NCBI GenBank assembly: GCA_015062535.1
Contig: SUUK01000003.1
Location: 62,001 to 126,000, forward strand
DNA from: Alphaproteobacteria bacterium
GTDB taxonomy: Bacteria > Pseudomonadota > Alphaproteobacteria > RF32 > CAG-239
DNA length: 64,000 nucleotides
Direction: 5' to 3'
How positions within the stretch are numbered: position 1 is the first letter of the stretch; every line of letters starts with the position of its first letter. Below the pieces are notes generated by a model, which saw only the letters and a program-made list of their open reading frames with translations, did no database searches and was not told the DNA's origin. A program made the translations under genes and the position numbers. Below are positions 1 to 9,400 of this stretch, one piece after another.

Positions 1-364
1 TTGTCATTTGTTGACGACCCATTGGGTTACGAGTAATCATGCGTTCAACAGCTTTTACAATAACTCTTTCTGGGAAACGACCATCAAGAAGTTTACCAGC
101 TGTAGTTTCTTTAATACCGCCAACATATCCTGTGTGTTTGTAGTATTTTTTGTCTGTTAACTTTTTGCCTGTCAATTTTACTTTGTCAGCATTGATAACA
201 ACAACATAGTCTCCGCAATCTAAGTTTGGAGTATAATAAGCTTTATGTTTACCGCGAAGCAAGATTGATACTTGTGCAGCAAGACGACCTAAAACAACGT
301 CTGTTGCATCAACAACGTACCATTTTCTTGTAATATCAGACGGCTTTGTAGCGTATGTATTCAT
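1..364 (-). CDS. rplM: 50S ribosomal protein L13 (partial, 3' end outside window)
   Basis: The first 121 codons of L13, a large-subunit rRNA-binding protein needed early in 50S assembly. The reverse-strand translation starts [20 protein letters not shown] and continues through [36 protein letters not shown] and [16 protein letters not shown], all typical L13 segments. The ATG is at 364-362, preceded by an AAAAGAG-like ribosome binding site. The gene runs off the left edge. In most Proteobacteria rpsI follows it directly, which would place rpsI outside this window. Identification is very secure; only the C-terminus is unseen. Confidence 0.97.
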   Translation of the reverse strand, partial: MNTYATKPSDITRKWYVVDATDVVLGRLAAQVSILLRGKHKAYYTPNLDCGDYVVVINADKVKLTGKKLTDKKYYKHTGYVGGIKETTAGKLLDGRFPERVIVKAVERMITRNPMGRQQMT

Positions 365-409
365 ATTATTGGTCTCTTTTCTAAAAAATTTATGTTAAAT
401 TCGTGGCTC

Positions 410-437
410 AATATACTTGTAAAATTATAAATGTCAA
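410..437 (-). promoter_or_regulatory. Sigma70-type promoter of rplM
   Basis: Reading leftwards there is a perfect -35 TTGACA (437-432), a 16-base spacer, and a -10 TATATT (415-410). Transcription would start near 403, leaving a leader of about 40 bases before the rplM ATG. The remaining intergenic space up to 586 is AT-rich, with no ORF or strong structure seen. Confidence 0.7.
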
Positions 438-586
438 CTAAAAAATTTCACCTTTTTTCAATATTTTAAATAATAGTATTATAATACCATTTGCTATATA
501 TTTGAAACAACGTGATTTTATTAAATTAATCCAATTTTAATTTTGTTATATTATTATTTTAGCACGAACTTTTTAAGGATTTAACT

Positions 587-1276
587 ATGAAAAAACTTTT
601 TTATCATCTTCTTTTTGCCCTTTTATTATTACCAACATTTAAAGTAGAGGCAAAATATTATAGCTCTGCACAAATTGAGAGATTTGTTAATAAGACTCCA
701 AGAGATACAGAAAAAAATATATCATCTCTTGTTGCTTTTCTTGAAAAACCTTTTGATAACGACTATGACAAAGCTAAGGCTATTGCCTTTTGGATTGCAT
801 CTCATATTTACTATGATGAATATTTATATAATAATGGAGGAGCAACAAGACTTCGTCAAAAATATAACGGACAATCTGCAAAAGACCTATTAAGAACAAG
901 GGTTGGGATTTGTGGCGATTTTGCCGAATTATTTGAAACAATGTGTAAAAGAGCTGGCATTAGAGTTGGAACAATTAGCGGTTATGTATATCCAGCAAAT
1001 AAATATCTATCTAGTAGTGTAAAACGTAATTCTGGTCATGCTTGGAACTATTTTATTTATAAAGGTGATAAAATATATGTTGATACAACATTTATGTCAA
1101 AAGGTTCAACAGGAATAAAAGGAAGTGCAAGCGAACTTGGTAGAAGACGTGCTATTAACAATATTCGTAAACAAAACAAGAAAAAAAGCAAAGTTAATGG
1201 CTTCGATGAATTTTATTTTGATTTTGATTACAAAGATGAAGAATACAAACGAAGATATAAACGAAAAGAAAGATAA
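587..1276 (+). CDS. Exported transglutaminase-like (cysteine protease fold) protein
   Basis: 229 residues with an N-terminal signal peptide (about residues 1-22, KK followed by a leucine-rich core), so probably periplasmic or secreted. The transglutaminase-like triad is visible: Cys109 in RVGICGDFAELF, His151 in NSGHAWNYF and Asp166 in IYVDTTF. This is the order and spacing expected of the transglut_core superfamily. The C-terminal 40 residues are very rich in Lys, Arg, Asp and Glu and look disordered. Bacterial members usually act as proteases or peptidases on peptides or cell-wall proteins; the substrate here cannot be told. It stands alone and is convergent with tkt across a shared terminator. 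An AAGGA-type ribosome binding site lies about 7 bases before the ATG. Confidence 0.75.
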   Translation: MKKLFYHLLFALLLLPTFKVEAKYYSSAQIERFVNKTPRDTEKNISSLVAFLEKPFDNDYDKAKAIAFWIASHIYYDEYLYNNGGATRLRQKYNGQSAKDLLRTRVGICGDFAELFETMCKRAGIRVGTISGYVYPANKYLSSSVKRNSGHAWNYFIYKGDKIYVDTTFMSKGSTGIKGSASELGRRRAINNIRKQNKKKSKVNGFDEFYFDFDYKDEEYKRRYKRKER

Positions 1277-1280
1277 GTAT

Positions 1281-1312
1281 AAAAAAGGAGGGAAAACCCT
1301 CCTTTTTTTTAT
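1281..1312. terminator. Shared bidirectional terminator
   Basis: A stem AAGGAGGG/CCCTCCTT with an AAAA loop, flanked by an A-run on the left and a T-run on the right. It would terminate the transglutaminase-like gene on the plus strand and tkt on the minus strand. It overlaps the last bases of tkt. Confidence 0.85.
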
Positions 1313-3264
1313 TTTACCATACTTTCAACTTCTTTAGCAATATGCTCTGGAGTTAATCCAAAATACTCATAAAGCTTTGAGGCTGGAGCTGATGCGCCAA
1401 AAGTGTCTATACCTATTGTTTTTTGTGCATATCTATTCCATCCAAAGGTTGATGCTGCCTCAACACTTATAACAGGAGCTGTACCTAAAACCTCCAATTG
1501 GTAGTTTAAGCTTTGCTCTTCAAATAATTCCATACAAGGCATTGACACCACCGCTATGTCTATATTCTTTTCTAATAATTTTTTCTGAGCCTCAACAGCA
1601 ACAAACACCTCAGAACCTGTTGCAATAATTGTTGCCATTCTTTTGGCTTTAGCTGGTGAAATCACATAAGCTCCCTTTAATGTCATATTCTTTTCTGTTG
1701 AAGTTCTTAACATTGGTAAATTTTGACGAGATAATGTCAAAATGCTTGGTCTTTTTTCTTCTGTTAAAGCTATTTGCCAACATTCTGCAGTTTCCACAAC
1801 ATCACATGGACGGAAGGTCAAAATATTTGGCATTGCTCTATATGATGCGAGATGCTCTATTGGTTGATGAGTTGGACCATCTTCTCCAACGCCAATAGAA
1901 TCGTGAGTTAAAACATATATAACTCTTATACCCATTAATGCAGCAAGGCGCATTGAAGGGCGCAAGTAATCAGAAAAGACAAAAAATGTTCCGCCGTATG
2001 GAATAGCTCCACCATGAAGTGCCATACCATTCATTATAGCCCCCATTGCATGCTCTCTAATACCATACATAACGTTATTTGCATTATAATCATCTTTGGT
2101 TACAGTTTTTAAACCATCAACAAATGTTAAATTTGATGCTGCAAGGTCTGCCGAACCGCCAACTATTTCTGGAATATTTGGAACGATTGCTTTTAAACAC
2201 ATTTCAGATGCTTTACGTGTTGCAACTTTGGTTTGTTCTAAAACTGATGTTTCTTTTAATTTATTTAGTTTATTGTCCCAACCTTGAGGTAATTTATTGG
2301 CAACATAATCTCTAAACTCTGGATTTTCTGCAGCATTTTGCACCCACGTATTATATCCAATTAAATTACGATTTTGGGTTTGACGCCAACTATTTAATAT
2401 TTCTAATGGAATTTCAAAAGGCGCATATTCCCAATTTAAGGCTTTACGCATAGCAAGAGTTTCATCTTCTCCAAGAGGTGAACCATGGCATTTTGAAGTT
2501 CCACATTTTGTTGGTGCTCCATATCCTATGGTTGTTTTACAAGAAATCAATGTTGGCTTGCTTGAATTTTGAGCTTTGGTTATTGCACTTCTTATTTCAT
2601 CATAATTGTGACCATCTATCTTGATAGTGTTCCAGCCCATAGCTTCAAAACGTAATAATTGATTTGTTGAACTAGCTTTATCTACTGTTCCATCTATTGT
2701 TATATTATTGTTATCCCAGAAAACTATTAATTTATTTAACCCTAAATGCCCTGCAAGAGATGCAGCTTCTTCTGAAATTCCCTCCATTAAACAACCATCT
2801 CCAGCAATAACATATGTATAGTGCTTACACAAACCATCACCAAACTTACTATTTATCATCCTTTCTGCTAAAGCCATACCTACTGCTGATGATATACCTT
2901 GTCCGAGTGGCCCTGTTGTCATATCAATACCATCAAGGTGACCATACTCTGGGTGACCTGCTGTTTTAGCCCCGAATTGACGAAAGTTTTTAATATCTTC
3001 TAATGTTATGTCTTTATATCCCATTAGATATAATAATGAATACATAAGCATTGAACCATGACCTGCTGATAGAACAAATCTGTCTCTATCAAACCATTTT
3101 GGAGCATTAGGATTTAGCTTTATATACTCTCCAAATAAAACTGTTGCGACATCTGCCATACCAAGAGGCATACCAGGATGTCCTGAATTAGATTTATTAA
3201 TAGCATCTGCTGATAAAAATCTTATTGCATTAGCCATATTTTTTAATTGAGAGTTATCTATCAT
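1309..3264 (-). CDS. tkt: Transketolase
   Basis: 651 residues, the full length of a bacterial transketolase. This is the thiamine-diphosphate enzyme that moves two-carbon units between pentose-phosphate pathway sugars. Visible motifs are the N-terminal SGHPGMPLGMADVATVLF, the ThDP-binding segment GDGCLMEGISEEAASLAGHL ending in the usual asparagines (FWDNNNITIDG), the pyrimidine-domain YGIREHAMGAIMNGMALHGG, and the substrate-binding HDSIGVGEDGPTHQPIEHL. The C-terminal domain carries the ATGSEV segment. The stop lies inside the shared terminator. The start is 10 bases from the upstream methyltransferase gene's stop, so the two are probably co-transcribed, although the functions are unrelated. 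Confidence 0.96.
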   Translation of the reverse strand: MIDNSQLKNMANAIRFLSADAINKSNSGHPGMPLGMADVATVLFGEYIKLNPNAPKWFDRDRFVLSAGHGSMLMYSLLYLMGYKDITLEDIKNFRQFGAKTAGHPEYGHLDGIDMTTGPLGQGISSAVGMALAERMINSKFGDGLCKHYTYVIAGDGCLMEGISEEAASLAGHLGLNKLIVFWDNNNITIDGTVDKASSTNQLLRFEAMGWNTIKIDGHNYDEIRSAITKAQNSSKPTLISCKTTIGYGAPTKCGTSKCHGSPLGEDETLAMRKALNWEYAPFEIPLEILNSWRQTQNRNLIGYNTWVQNAAENPEFRDYVANKLPQGWDNKLNKLKETSVLEQTKVATRKASEMCLKAIVPNIPEIVGGSADLAASNLTFVDGLKTVTKDDYNANNVMYGIREHAMGAIMNGMALHGGAIPYGGTFFVFSDYLRPSMRLAALMGIRVIYVLTHDSIGVGEDGPTHQPIEHLASYRAMPNILTFRPCDVVETAECWQIALTEEKRPSILTLSRQNLPMLRTSTEKNMTLKGAYVISPAKAKRMATIIATGSEVFVAVEAQKKLLEKNIDIAVVSMPCMELFEEQSLNYQLEVLGTAPVISVEAASTFGWNRYAQKTIGIDTFGASAPASKLYEYFGLTPEHIAKEVESMVK

Positions 3265-3274
3265 TTTATACTCC

Positions 3275-4420
3275 TTAGTTTTCTTGGTTTAATGTAAACA
3301 GAGCGATAAGCTCCATATGATTTGAATAAACAAATTGATCTACTAGTGTTATTTTTTCTAACTTATAATTTCCTTGAATTAACGTATTTGCATCATAAAC
3401 AAAAGTACTTGGATTACATGATACAAATACTATTTTTTTAGGCTTATCTTTGTTATCCATTTGAGCTATTTGTCGACATTGTTCATGAGCTCCTGCCCTT
3501 GGAGGATCTATCACAAGAGCTTCAAGACCTTTTAACTCATCTTTATCTAGAGGATATTTAAATAAGTTTTTATTTACAATCTTAACATTGTGAATTTGAT
3601 TTACCGCTATTGCTTTTTCTAAACCTTTTAATGAAACGCCTGACGAATCTATTGATAAAACATCTACACCTTTTATTTTTGATAGAGGATATGTAAAAGT
3701 ACCTAATCCGCAAAACAAATCCGCAAGGCTACCAGAAACTTCTCCTAAATACCCTAATACTTTATTTATCATTTTGGTTTCAGCATCTTTTGATGCTTGC
3801 AAAAAAGCCCCAACAGGTATATCTATTTCATAATCGCTAATATATAATTTAGGTGAGATTTTTGTAACTATTTCTTCTGGGGCGCTGTTATTTATTTCCC
3901 AACAAAAACGTATAATCTTTTCGTTTGAATTAACAAAATCTGCAACAAGCATTCTATGTTCAACACCTGGATTTATTGGCAATATAAATAGAACATCTAT
4001 ACCATTATCTGCTTTTAATAAACGAATCGAGCCTTTATTGATATATTTTGTTTCGATTTTATTTTTCTTTACTTTAACGGTTATAGCAATAGATATAAAT
4101 TCCTTTAAAAACTCCTTTATTTTAGGCAAAATTTCATTTAAAGAACTATCTAGCATCAAACATTGATTTACATCTATAATATTATGTGACTTATTTTCAT
4201 TAAATCCTAATTTTAGCTCTTTTTTTTCAAAGCAAAAATCCATTTCCGCCCTGCGACGCAACCCGTCTTCGATAAATATAGGTTCATCAATTATAGGGGT
4301 AGAGTTTTTTATGTTTGATATAATATCTTTAAAATTGGACTCTTTTTGCTTGCGATAACTTGAGATATCACTGCCACGTAACGGACATCCTCCGCAACTT
4401 CCACATAATGAATTTTGCAT
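3275..4420 (-). CDS. RlmC/RlmD/TrmA-family RNA (uracil-5-) methyltransferase
   Basis: 381 residues. The N-terminus carries a cysteine cluster (CGSCGGCPLRG) like the 4Fe-4S ligands of RlmC and RlmD. There follow the SAM-binding DLFCGLGTFTYPLS, the DPPRAG motif (ALVIDPPRAGAHEQC) and the catalytic-cysteine motif VSCNPSTF. Family members make 5-methyluridine in 23S rRNA or tRNA. There is no N-terminal TRAM domain, and the length is closer to E. coli RlmC than to RlmD, but the target nucleotide cannot be assigned from sequence alone, so no symbol is given. It lies upstream of and close to tkt on the same strand. Confidence 0.88.
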   Translation of the reverse strand: MQNSLCGSCGGCPLRGSDISSYRKQKESNFKDIISNIKNSTPIIDEPIFIEDGLRRRAEMDFCFEKKELKLGFNENKSHNIIDVNQCLMLDSSLNEILPKIKEFLKEFISIAITVKVKKNKIETKYINKGSIRLLKADNGIDVLFILPINPGVEHRMLVADFVNSNEKIIRFCWEINNSAPEEIVTKISPKLYISDYEIDIPVGAFLQASKDAETKMINKVLGYLGEVSGSLADLFCGLGTFTYPLSKIKGVDVLSIDSSGVSLKGLEKAIAVNQIHNVKIVNKNLFKYPLDKDELKGLEALVIDPPRAGAHEQCRQIAQMDNKDKPKKIVFVSCNPSTFVYDANTLIQGNYKLEKITLVDQFVYSNHMELIALFTLNQEN

Positions 4421-4577
4421 TATTTTCCTTTCTTTTTTTCGTTTTAACAGAAAAATATCATAAAAACAAGTTAAACTTTTAAATATTTTAAGTAAAAAAT
4501 ATAAAAAAATAGATGAATATTTTTTTTATTGGTATATAATGTATATATATTGGATATTTTTTTATTTGGAGAAACTA

Positions 4578-5726
4578 ATGCTTGTTCATGTACCTGATCA
4601 TTTTAGCTCTAATTTAAAATTTAGCTTTTCAAAATTACCGGCATTTAAGACTGATAGATCTTCCCCTATAAAAGCAATAATAAGTATCTTACTTGGGATT
4701 GGATTACTTTGCTTGGGTATCTTTGAACTCTTTAGTTTTCTTAATGCAGAAAAAACATCTTCTAACTCTTATCTTCTTGTTGAAATTTTTGCCTTTATAA
4801 TTATTCTTATTGCTCTTGGAATTATTATCGGCTCAATACTTGCTATTGTGCGATATAAAAAATTTACCTTTAATGGCAGAGAATTTAAAATTATATACAG
4901 GCCATCAATTGGTGTAAAACATACACTTATTGAGCCTCTTGAAAATTATATAGGGGTTAGATTAAGAGTTTTATTTTCAAATACTGGTTTATTTAACAAA
5001 AACAGATATATCGTTGATTTATATCATCAAGATGCAAGCAAGATTGTTCCTCTTTACATTTCAACACAAAATAAAAATATTAGAAAAATATGGGAAAATT
5101 ATGCAAGATTATTTAAGCTTCCTGCTCTTAGTGTTAATGAAAGAGGATTATGCAAAAGAGATTATGAGGATTTAAATAAACCACTAAAACAACTAGCATT
5201 GGAGAATAAGCTACCATTTATCGCTAGTGGTAAATTCCCTGCCCCACAAACACTTAACATTAAAGACTCGGCAAAATCCACCATTATCAAACCTCTTGGG
5301 GTATATTGGGATGTATTTAGCTCTCTATTTTTACTAATAGCAATATCAGCTTCTCTCCTACTAATTGTAGGTGGCGTTTACTTAACAATTATTGGCACAA
5401 CTTTACCAATCAAATACTGGACAATGGGAGCTGTAACATTATTAGCTATTATATATTTTACAATTAAATTGTTTGAAACTTATTATATAGAGCTTACTAA
5501 TGAAAAATTATTTATCAAAACAATTTTATTTGGAACAATAACTGGCGAAAAGCATATATCTAATACTAAGATAGAAAATATTGAATTAACATACAACCCT
5601 GCAATCGACAGATATAGCCTTGCAATTATCAGCAAAGACCAAATCTTTTCTATAGAGAATAGACTACCTGTAAATGATTTATTATGGTTAAAAGATTTCA
5701 TTACAAGAAAAATAATTGGTAATTAA
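4578..5726 (+). CDS. Four-helix membrane protein with PH-like C-terminal domain
   Basis: 382 residues if started at the ATG at 4578, which has GGAG 7 bases upstream. An upstream in-frame ATG at 4539 falls inside a TATAAT -10 box (4535-4540), so it is unlikely to be the start. Two pairs of hydrophobic helices are seen: about residues 37-58 and 70-95, then about 250-275 and 280-300. Each pair is followed by a soluble beta-rich stretch. The last part (YYIELTNEKLFIKT, then a basic-hydrophobic segment) resembles the bacterial PH (bPH/DUF304) pattern. The function is unknown. The two-pair layout suggests an internal duplication. It is separated from the yfgM-like gene by 76 bases. Confidence 0.55.
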   Translation: MLVHVPDHFSSNLKFSFSKLPAFKTDRSSPIKAIISILLGIGLLCLGIFELFSFLNAEKTSSNSYLLVEIFAFIIILIALGIIIGSILAIVRYKKFTFNGREFKIIYRPSIGVKHTLIEPLENYIGVRLRVLFSNTGLFNKNRYIVDLYHQDASKIVPLYISTQNKNIRKIWENYARLFKLPALSVNERGLCKRDYEDLNKPLKQLALENKLPFIASGKFPAPQTLNIKDSAKSTIIKPLGVYWDVFSSLFLLIAISASLLLIVGGVYLTIIGTTLPIKYWTMGAVTLLAIIYFTIKLFETYYIELTNEKLFIKTILFGTITGEKHISNTKIENIELTYNPAIDRYSLAIISKDQIFSIENRLPVNDLLWLKDFITRKIIGN

Positions 5727-5802
5727 ATTGATATTTTCATTGCGTTGATTTTTGACTACTCATATAATTTGTTAAAATATTTACTTTTGGAAGGATTGCG
5801 TT

Positions 5803-6525
5803 ATGGCTAACAATATTAATCGTAAAGACAAAAAAAATACTAAACCAACAAATAATGGTCGTCAATATTTCAATCTAGATGAAGATAAAGCAATCTTTGA
5901 AGAAGTTGATGAAGAACTCAGAAATGAAAAATTCAAACAACTTATAAATAAATATGGTGGTCTTATTTTTTCTATTTTAATTTTAGCTTTAACAATTACA
6001 ATTGGATATGAGAAAATTGCTGAATGGAAAGTTAGAAAAGCAGAACAAAGCAATATTAAGTATACTCAAGCAATAAATCCTAATTCTAATTATGAAAACA
6101 ACATTGCTGAATTGGAAAATATTGTACATACAGAAACTGGTTTATATAAAGACATGGCTCAATTACAGATTGCAAACATCTTGATTGACAACAATCAAAA
6201 AGAAAAAGGTGTTGAAGTTTTAGAAAAAATTAGCAATGACACATCTGTTACAGAAAAAATTCGTGAAATTGCAATAATTAAATTGGCAACATTTAAAATT
6301 GATTCAGTATCATATGATGAGTTAAATAATTTACTTCAAAACATTGCAAATGGTAATGGAGCATGGTCATCAATGGCTAAAGAACTTTTAGCTATGTCTG
6401 CAGTTTATAACAAAGATTTTGAAACAGCTAAAAATATTTATAACGACTTGCTTTCTAGCGAAATTTCTGATGATTTCAAAGCAAGAATAAATGATATGTT
6501 AGCATTACTTAACGAAGCTAATTAG
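5803..6525 (+). CDS. YfgM-like membrane-anchored TPR protein
   Basis: 240 residues: a charged cytoplasmic N-terminus of about 48 residues, one transmembrane helix (about 49-68, GLIFSILILALTITIGYEK), then a helical TPR-like region. It has the size and topology of the YfgM/TPR_21 family, which in E. coli is an ancillary SecYEG partner handing exported proteins to periplasmic chaperones. The order yfgM-bamB-der found here is the same as in E. coli, which strongly supports the assignment. The ribosome binding site GGAAGGA precedes the ATG. It is likely co-transcribed with bamB, 38 bases downstream. Confidence 0.8.
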   Translation: MANNINRKDKKNTKPTNNGRQYFNLDEDKAIFEEVDEELRNEKFKQLINKYGGLIFSILILALTITIGYEKIAEWKVRKAEQSNIKYTQAINPNSNYENNIAELENIVHTETGLYKDMAQLQIANILIDNNQKEKGVEVLEKISNDTSVTEKIREIAIIKLATFKIDSVSYDELNNLLQNIANGNGAWSSMAKELLAMSAVYNKDFETAKNIYNDLLSSEISDDFKARINDMLALLNEAN

Positions 6526-6563
6526 TTGGATAATTTATAACGAGATATTTGAGGGAGTTTAAT

Positions 6564-7880
6564 ATGCACCAGTTATATAAAGGACTATGTGTATGTTGTT
6601 TTATTTTATCGCTTGCATCTTGCACTCAAGATAAAAAATTACCAGTTGGTGAAAGGTTGTCTATTTTAGATGATTTTTCTAACGAACTTACAACTGAGAA
6701 CTCTCAAATAAATATTTTGCCTAGTTCTTATGTAAATACCTCATGGGCGCAAAATGGGTTAAACTCTCAACATATTGTTGGAAACTTAAAAGCAGGAAGC
6801 ACATTAAAGGAAATTTGGTCAAAAAATTTCGGTAAAGGTGTAAATAAAAGAGATATTTTACTATCAGCTCCAGTTGCGCAGAATAATCGTGTATTTGTAA
6901 TGGATGCAAAAGGTGTTGTTAGCGCTTATAGTATATTTGATGGAACAGAACTTTGGAAAAATAGTTTAACCACAAAAAATATTGGTTTCAAAGATACCAA
7001 AAGCAGAGCTTCTGGTCTTGCAGTTGATAACATGATGTTATATGCAACAACTGGCTTTGGTGGTGTTTATGCTATGGATGCTATTAGCGGAACACCAAAA
7101 TGGAGAAAAGTATTAGAATCACCTATTCGTACAGCTCCAACGATTACATCTAATATGATTTTGGTACAAACTGTTGATAATAAGCTTTATGCATTAAATA
7201 AAATATCTGGTGAAGAGTTATGGAGATTTGGTGTTGCACATGAAGATACCGTTATAGCCGGTGGAGCAAGCCCTGCTTATGAAGCTGAAGATAATGTTGT
7301 TGTTGCAGGTTTTTCAAATGGCGAAATTGTAGTTTTAAATTCTTTAATTGGAACACCTTTATGGTCACATATGCTTGTTTCTAATAAACAAGTTAGCTCA
7401 ACAACAGAAATAAATTCTATCACCTCTTATCCTATTGTTGAAAATGGAACAATTTATGCAATAAGCAATAGCAATGTAATGGTTGCTCTTGATTTACGCA
7501 CCGGAGATGTGTTGTGGCAAAATGAAATAGGCTCTACTCAAAATATGCTACTTGCTGGTGAATATTTATTTGTAATTTCTAATAAGAATGTTTTATATGC
7601 AGTTGATAAAAATGATGGAAGCATAATTTGGTCTTTAAATATGAAAGACTATTTAGACTACGAAGACCAAGATGGTGAAACATATGCTGCAAATCCTATT
7701 ATGATTGATGGCAATATTTTGCTAGCCTTTTCAAACGGCAAAGTATTTAAGATTAGCGCATCTAAAGGAAAAGTTATTGCTAAAACAAATCTTAAAATGG
7801 ATATTAGCAATGGTTTAATTGTTGTAAACAAGCATGTAGTTGCAATTTCTGATGATGCAGATATTTATACTTTAGAGTAA
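6564..7880 (+). CDS. bamB: Outer-membrane assembly lipoprotein BamB
   Basis: 438 residues from the ATG at 6564, which is preceded by GAGGGAG; an in-frame TTG at 6549 overlaps that site and is rejected. The N-terminus is a lipoprotein signal with lipobox LSLASC, so the mature protein begins at Cys20 and is probably outer-membrane anchored. The rest consists of PQQ-type beta-propeller blades (for example FDGTELWKN, ISGTPKWRK, ISGEELWRFG, RTGDVLWQNE, NDGSIIWSL). BamB binds BamA and helps insert outer-membrane barrels, and a barrel client is encoded further along at 35612-41458. It is flanked by the YfgM-like gene and der as in other Proteobacteria. Confidence 0.92.
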   Translation: MHQLYKGLCVCCFILSLASCTQDKKLPVGERLSILDDFSNELTTENSQINILPSSYVNTSWAQNGLNSQHIVGNLKAGSTLKEIWSKNFGKGVNKRDILLSAPVAQNNRVFVMDAKGVVSAYSIFDGTELWKNSLTTKNIGFKDTKSRASGLAVDNMMLYATTGFGGVYAMDAISGTPKWRKVLESPIRTAPTITSNMILVQTVDNKLYALNKISGEELWRFGVAHEDTVIAGGASPAYEAEDNVVVAGFSNGEIVVLNSLIGTPLWSHMLVSNKQVSSTTEINSITSYPIVENGTIYAISNSNVMVALDLRTGDVLWQNEIGSTQNMLLAGEYLFVISNKNVLYAVDKNDGSIIWSLNMKDYLDYEDQDGETYAANPIMIDGNILLAFSNGKVFKISASKGKVIAKTNLKMDISNGLIVVNKHVVAISDDADIYTLE

Positions 7881-7991
7881 TTTTTTCAAAATTTGATTGG
7901 CTAAATCCATAAAATTTTATGTCTTGCAAATTTTTTTTAGTGTGATATATGCTATTTTAAGTTGTTTTTGATTTTAATTTAGAGGTAAAAA

Positions 7992-9368
7992 ATGGCATTA
8001 AAAGTAGCAATTGTAGGCAGACCTAATGTTGGAAAGTCCACGCTATTTAATCGTCTTGTTGGAAAAAAGTTAGCTTTAGTACATGACCTTCCTGGGGTTA
8101 CCAGAGATAGAAAAGAAGGTCATGCAAAGCTTAAAGATTTAGAGTTAACGATTGTTGATACAGCAGGTTATGAAGAAGCAACTGCTGGCAAAATGGAACA
8201 ACGTATGTGGCAACAAACAAAGCGTGCTATTGATGAATCAGATGTAGTTTTGTTTTTATTTGATGCAAGAAGTGGTATGCAAGCATATGATGAGCATTTT
8301 GCAGATTTAGTTAGAAAGAGTAAAAAACCAGTTATTTTACTTGCAAATAAATGCGAAGGTAAAACTCAAGAACAAGGTATTTACGAGTCATTTAAGCTAG
8401 GACTTGGTGAACCTATCATCTTTTCTGCAGAACACAGCATTGGCTTTGATGAATTATATTTATCTTTAAAAGAAATAGAAGAACAAAAAGAAAAAGAATT
8501 ACCTTTAGATGAAATAGATACAAATACTGATGAAGAAGAAAGTATTGAAGCATTAAAGAAGAAACCAATACAAGTTGCAATTGTTGGTAGACCTAATGTC
8601 GGAAAATCAACCCTTGTAAATGCATTGTTAAATGATGAAAGAATGTTAACTGGACCAGAAGCAGGCTTAACAAGAGATGCTATCACTTCACGTCTAGAGT
8701 GGAAAGATTGGAAAATAAATCTTGTTGACACAGCGGGCCTGCGTAAACAAGCAAAAGTTACCGGAGCTATTGAAAAGATGTCTGTTGAAAGTACTTTATA
8801 TGCAACTAACATGGCTCAAGTTGTAATTTTAGTTCTTGATGCAGATGGAATTCTTGATAAACAAGATTTAACTATTGCAAGAAAAGTTATTGATGAAGGT
8901 AGGGCTCTTGTAATTGCTGTAAATAAATGGGATATAGCAAATAAACAAGAAACTCTGCAAAAATTAAATGACAAACTTGATAGCTCATTAACCCAAGCAG
9001 AAGGTGTGCCAACCGTTACAATTTCTGCCTTAAAGAAAAAAGGCTTAGATAAGTTGTTAAGTGCGGTGATAAAAGTTTATGAACGCTGGAATGTACGTAT
9101 TCCAACAGCACCACTAAACAAGTGGTTTAGAGATGTTCAAGACCAAAACCCAGCACCTCTTGGTAAAAATAAAAGACGTATAAAACTAAAATATATTACT
9201 CAAGCTAAGACTAGACCACCTTCATTTTACATATTCTCTAGCAATCCAGAAGGTTTACCTCAGTCTTATTTAAGATTTTTAACAAATCAATTAAGAGATA
9301 CATTTAATTTAAGAGGCATTCCTATTAGAATAAATGTTAGAAAAGCTGATAACCCATATGCAGAATAA
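7992..9368 (+). CDS. der: Ribosome-assembly GTPase Der (EngA)
   Basis: 458 residues with the hallmark tandem GTPase domains. The first P-loop GRPNVGKST is at about residues 9-17 and the second, identical one at about 198. Each has a DTAG switch-II motif (IVDTAGYEE, LVDTAGLRK) and an NK[WC] specificity motif (LANKCEG, AVNKWDI). An acidic linker joins the domains, and a KH-like C-terminal domain ends with the usual GIPIRINVRK. Der binds the 50S subunit during late assembly and is essential in most bacteria. A terminator follows immediately. Confidence 0.97.
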   Translation: MALKVAIVGRPNVGKSTLFNRLVGKKLALVHDLPGVTRDRKEGHAKLKDLELTIVDTAGYEEATAGKMEQRMWQQTKRAIDESDVVLFLFDARSGMQAYDEHFADLVRKSKKPVILLANKCEGKTQEQGIYESFKLGLGEPIIFSAEHSIGFDELYLSLKEIEEQKEKELPLDEIDTNTDEEESIEALKKKPIQVAIVGRPNVGKSTLVNALLNDERMLTGPEAGLTRDAITSRLEWKDWKINLVDTAGLRKQAKVTGAIEKMSVESTLYATNMAQVVILVLDADGILDKQDLTIARKVIDEGRALVIAVNKWDIANKQETLQKLNDKLDSSLTQAEGVPTVTISALKKKGLDKLLSAVIKVYERWNVRIPTAPLNKWFRDVQDQNPAPLGKNKRRIKLKYITQAKTRPPSFYIFSSNPEGLPQSYLRFLTNQLRDTFNLRGIPIRINVRKADNPYAE

Positions 9369-9398
9369 AAAAAATCCCCTCAAAATTGAGGGGATTTT
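9369..9398. terminator. Shared bidirectional terminator
   Basis: A near-perfect inverted repeat, AAAATCCCCTCAA against TTGAGGGGATTTT with almost no loop. It serves der on the plus strand and the tautomerase gene on the minus strand. Confidence 0.85.
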
Positions 9399-9400
9399 AA

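Noticed and set aside
7881..7991. Possible small gene between bamB and der.
   Set aside because: The gap is short, AT-rich and has no ORF with a start and ribosome binding site.
8381..8812. A 143-residue minus-strand frame inside der.
   Set aside because: It is antisense to the second GTPase domain, rich in Ser/Phe as expected for a shadow frame, and has no site for translation.
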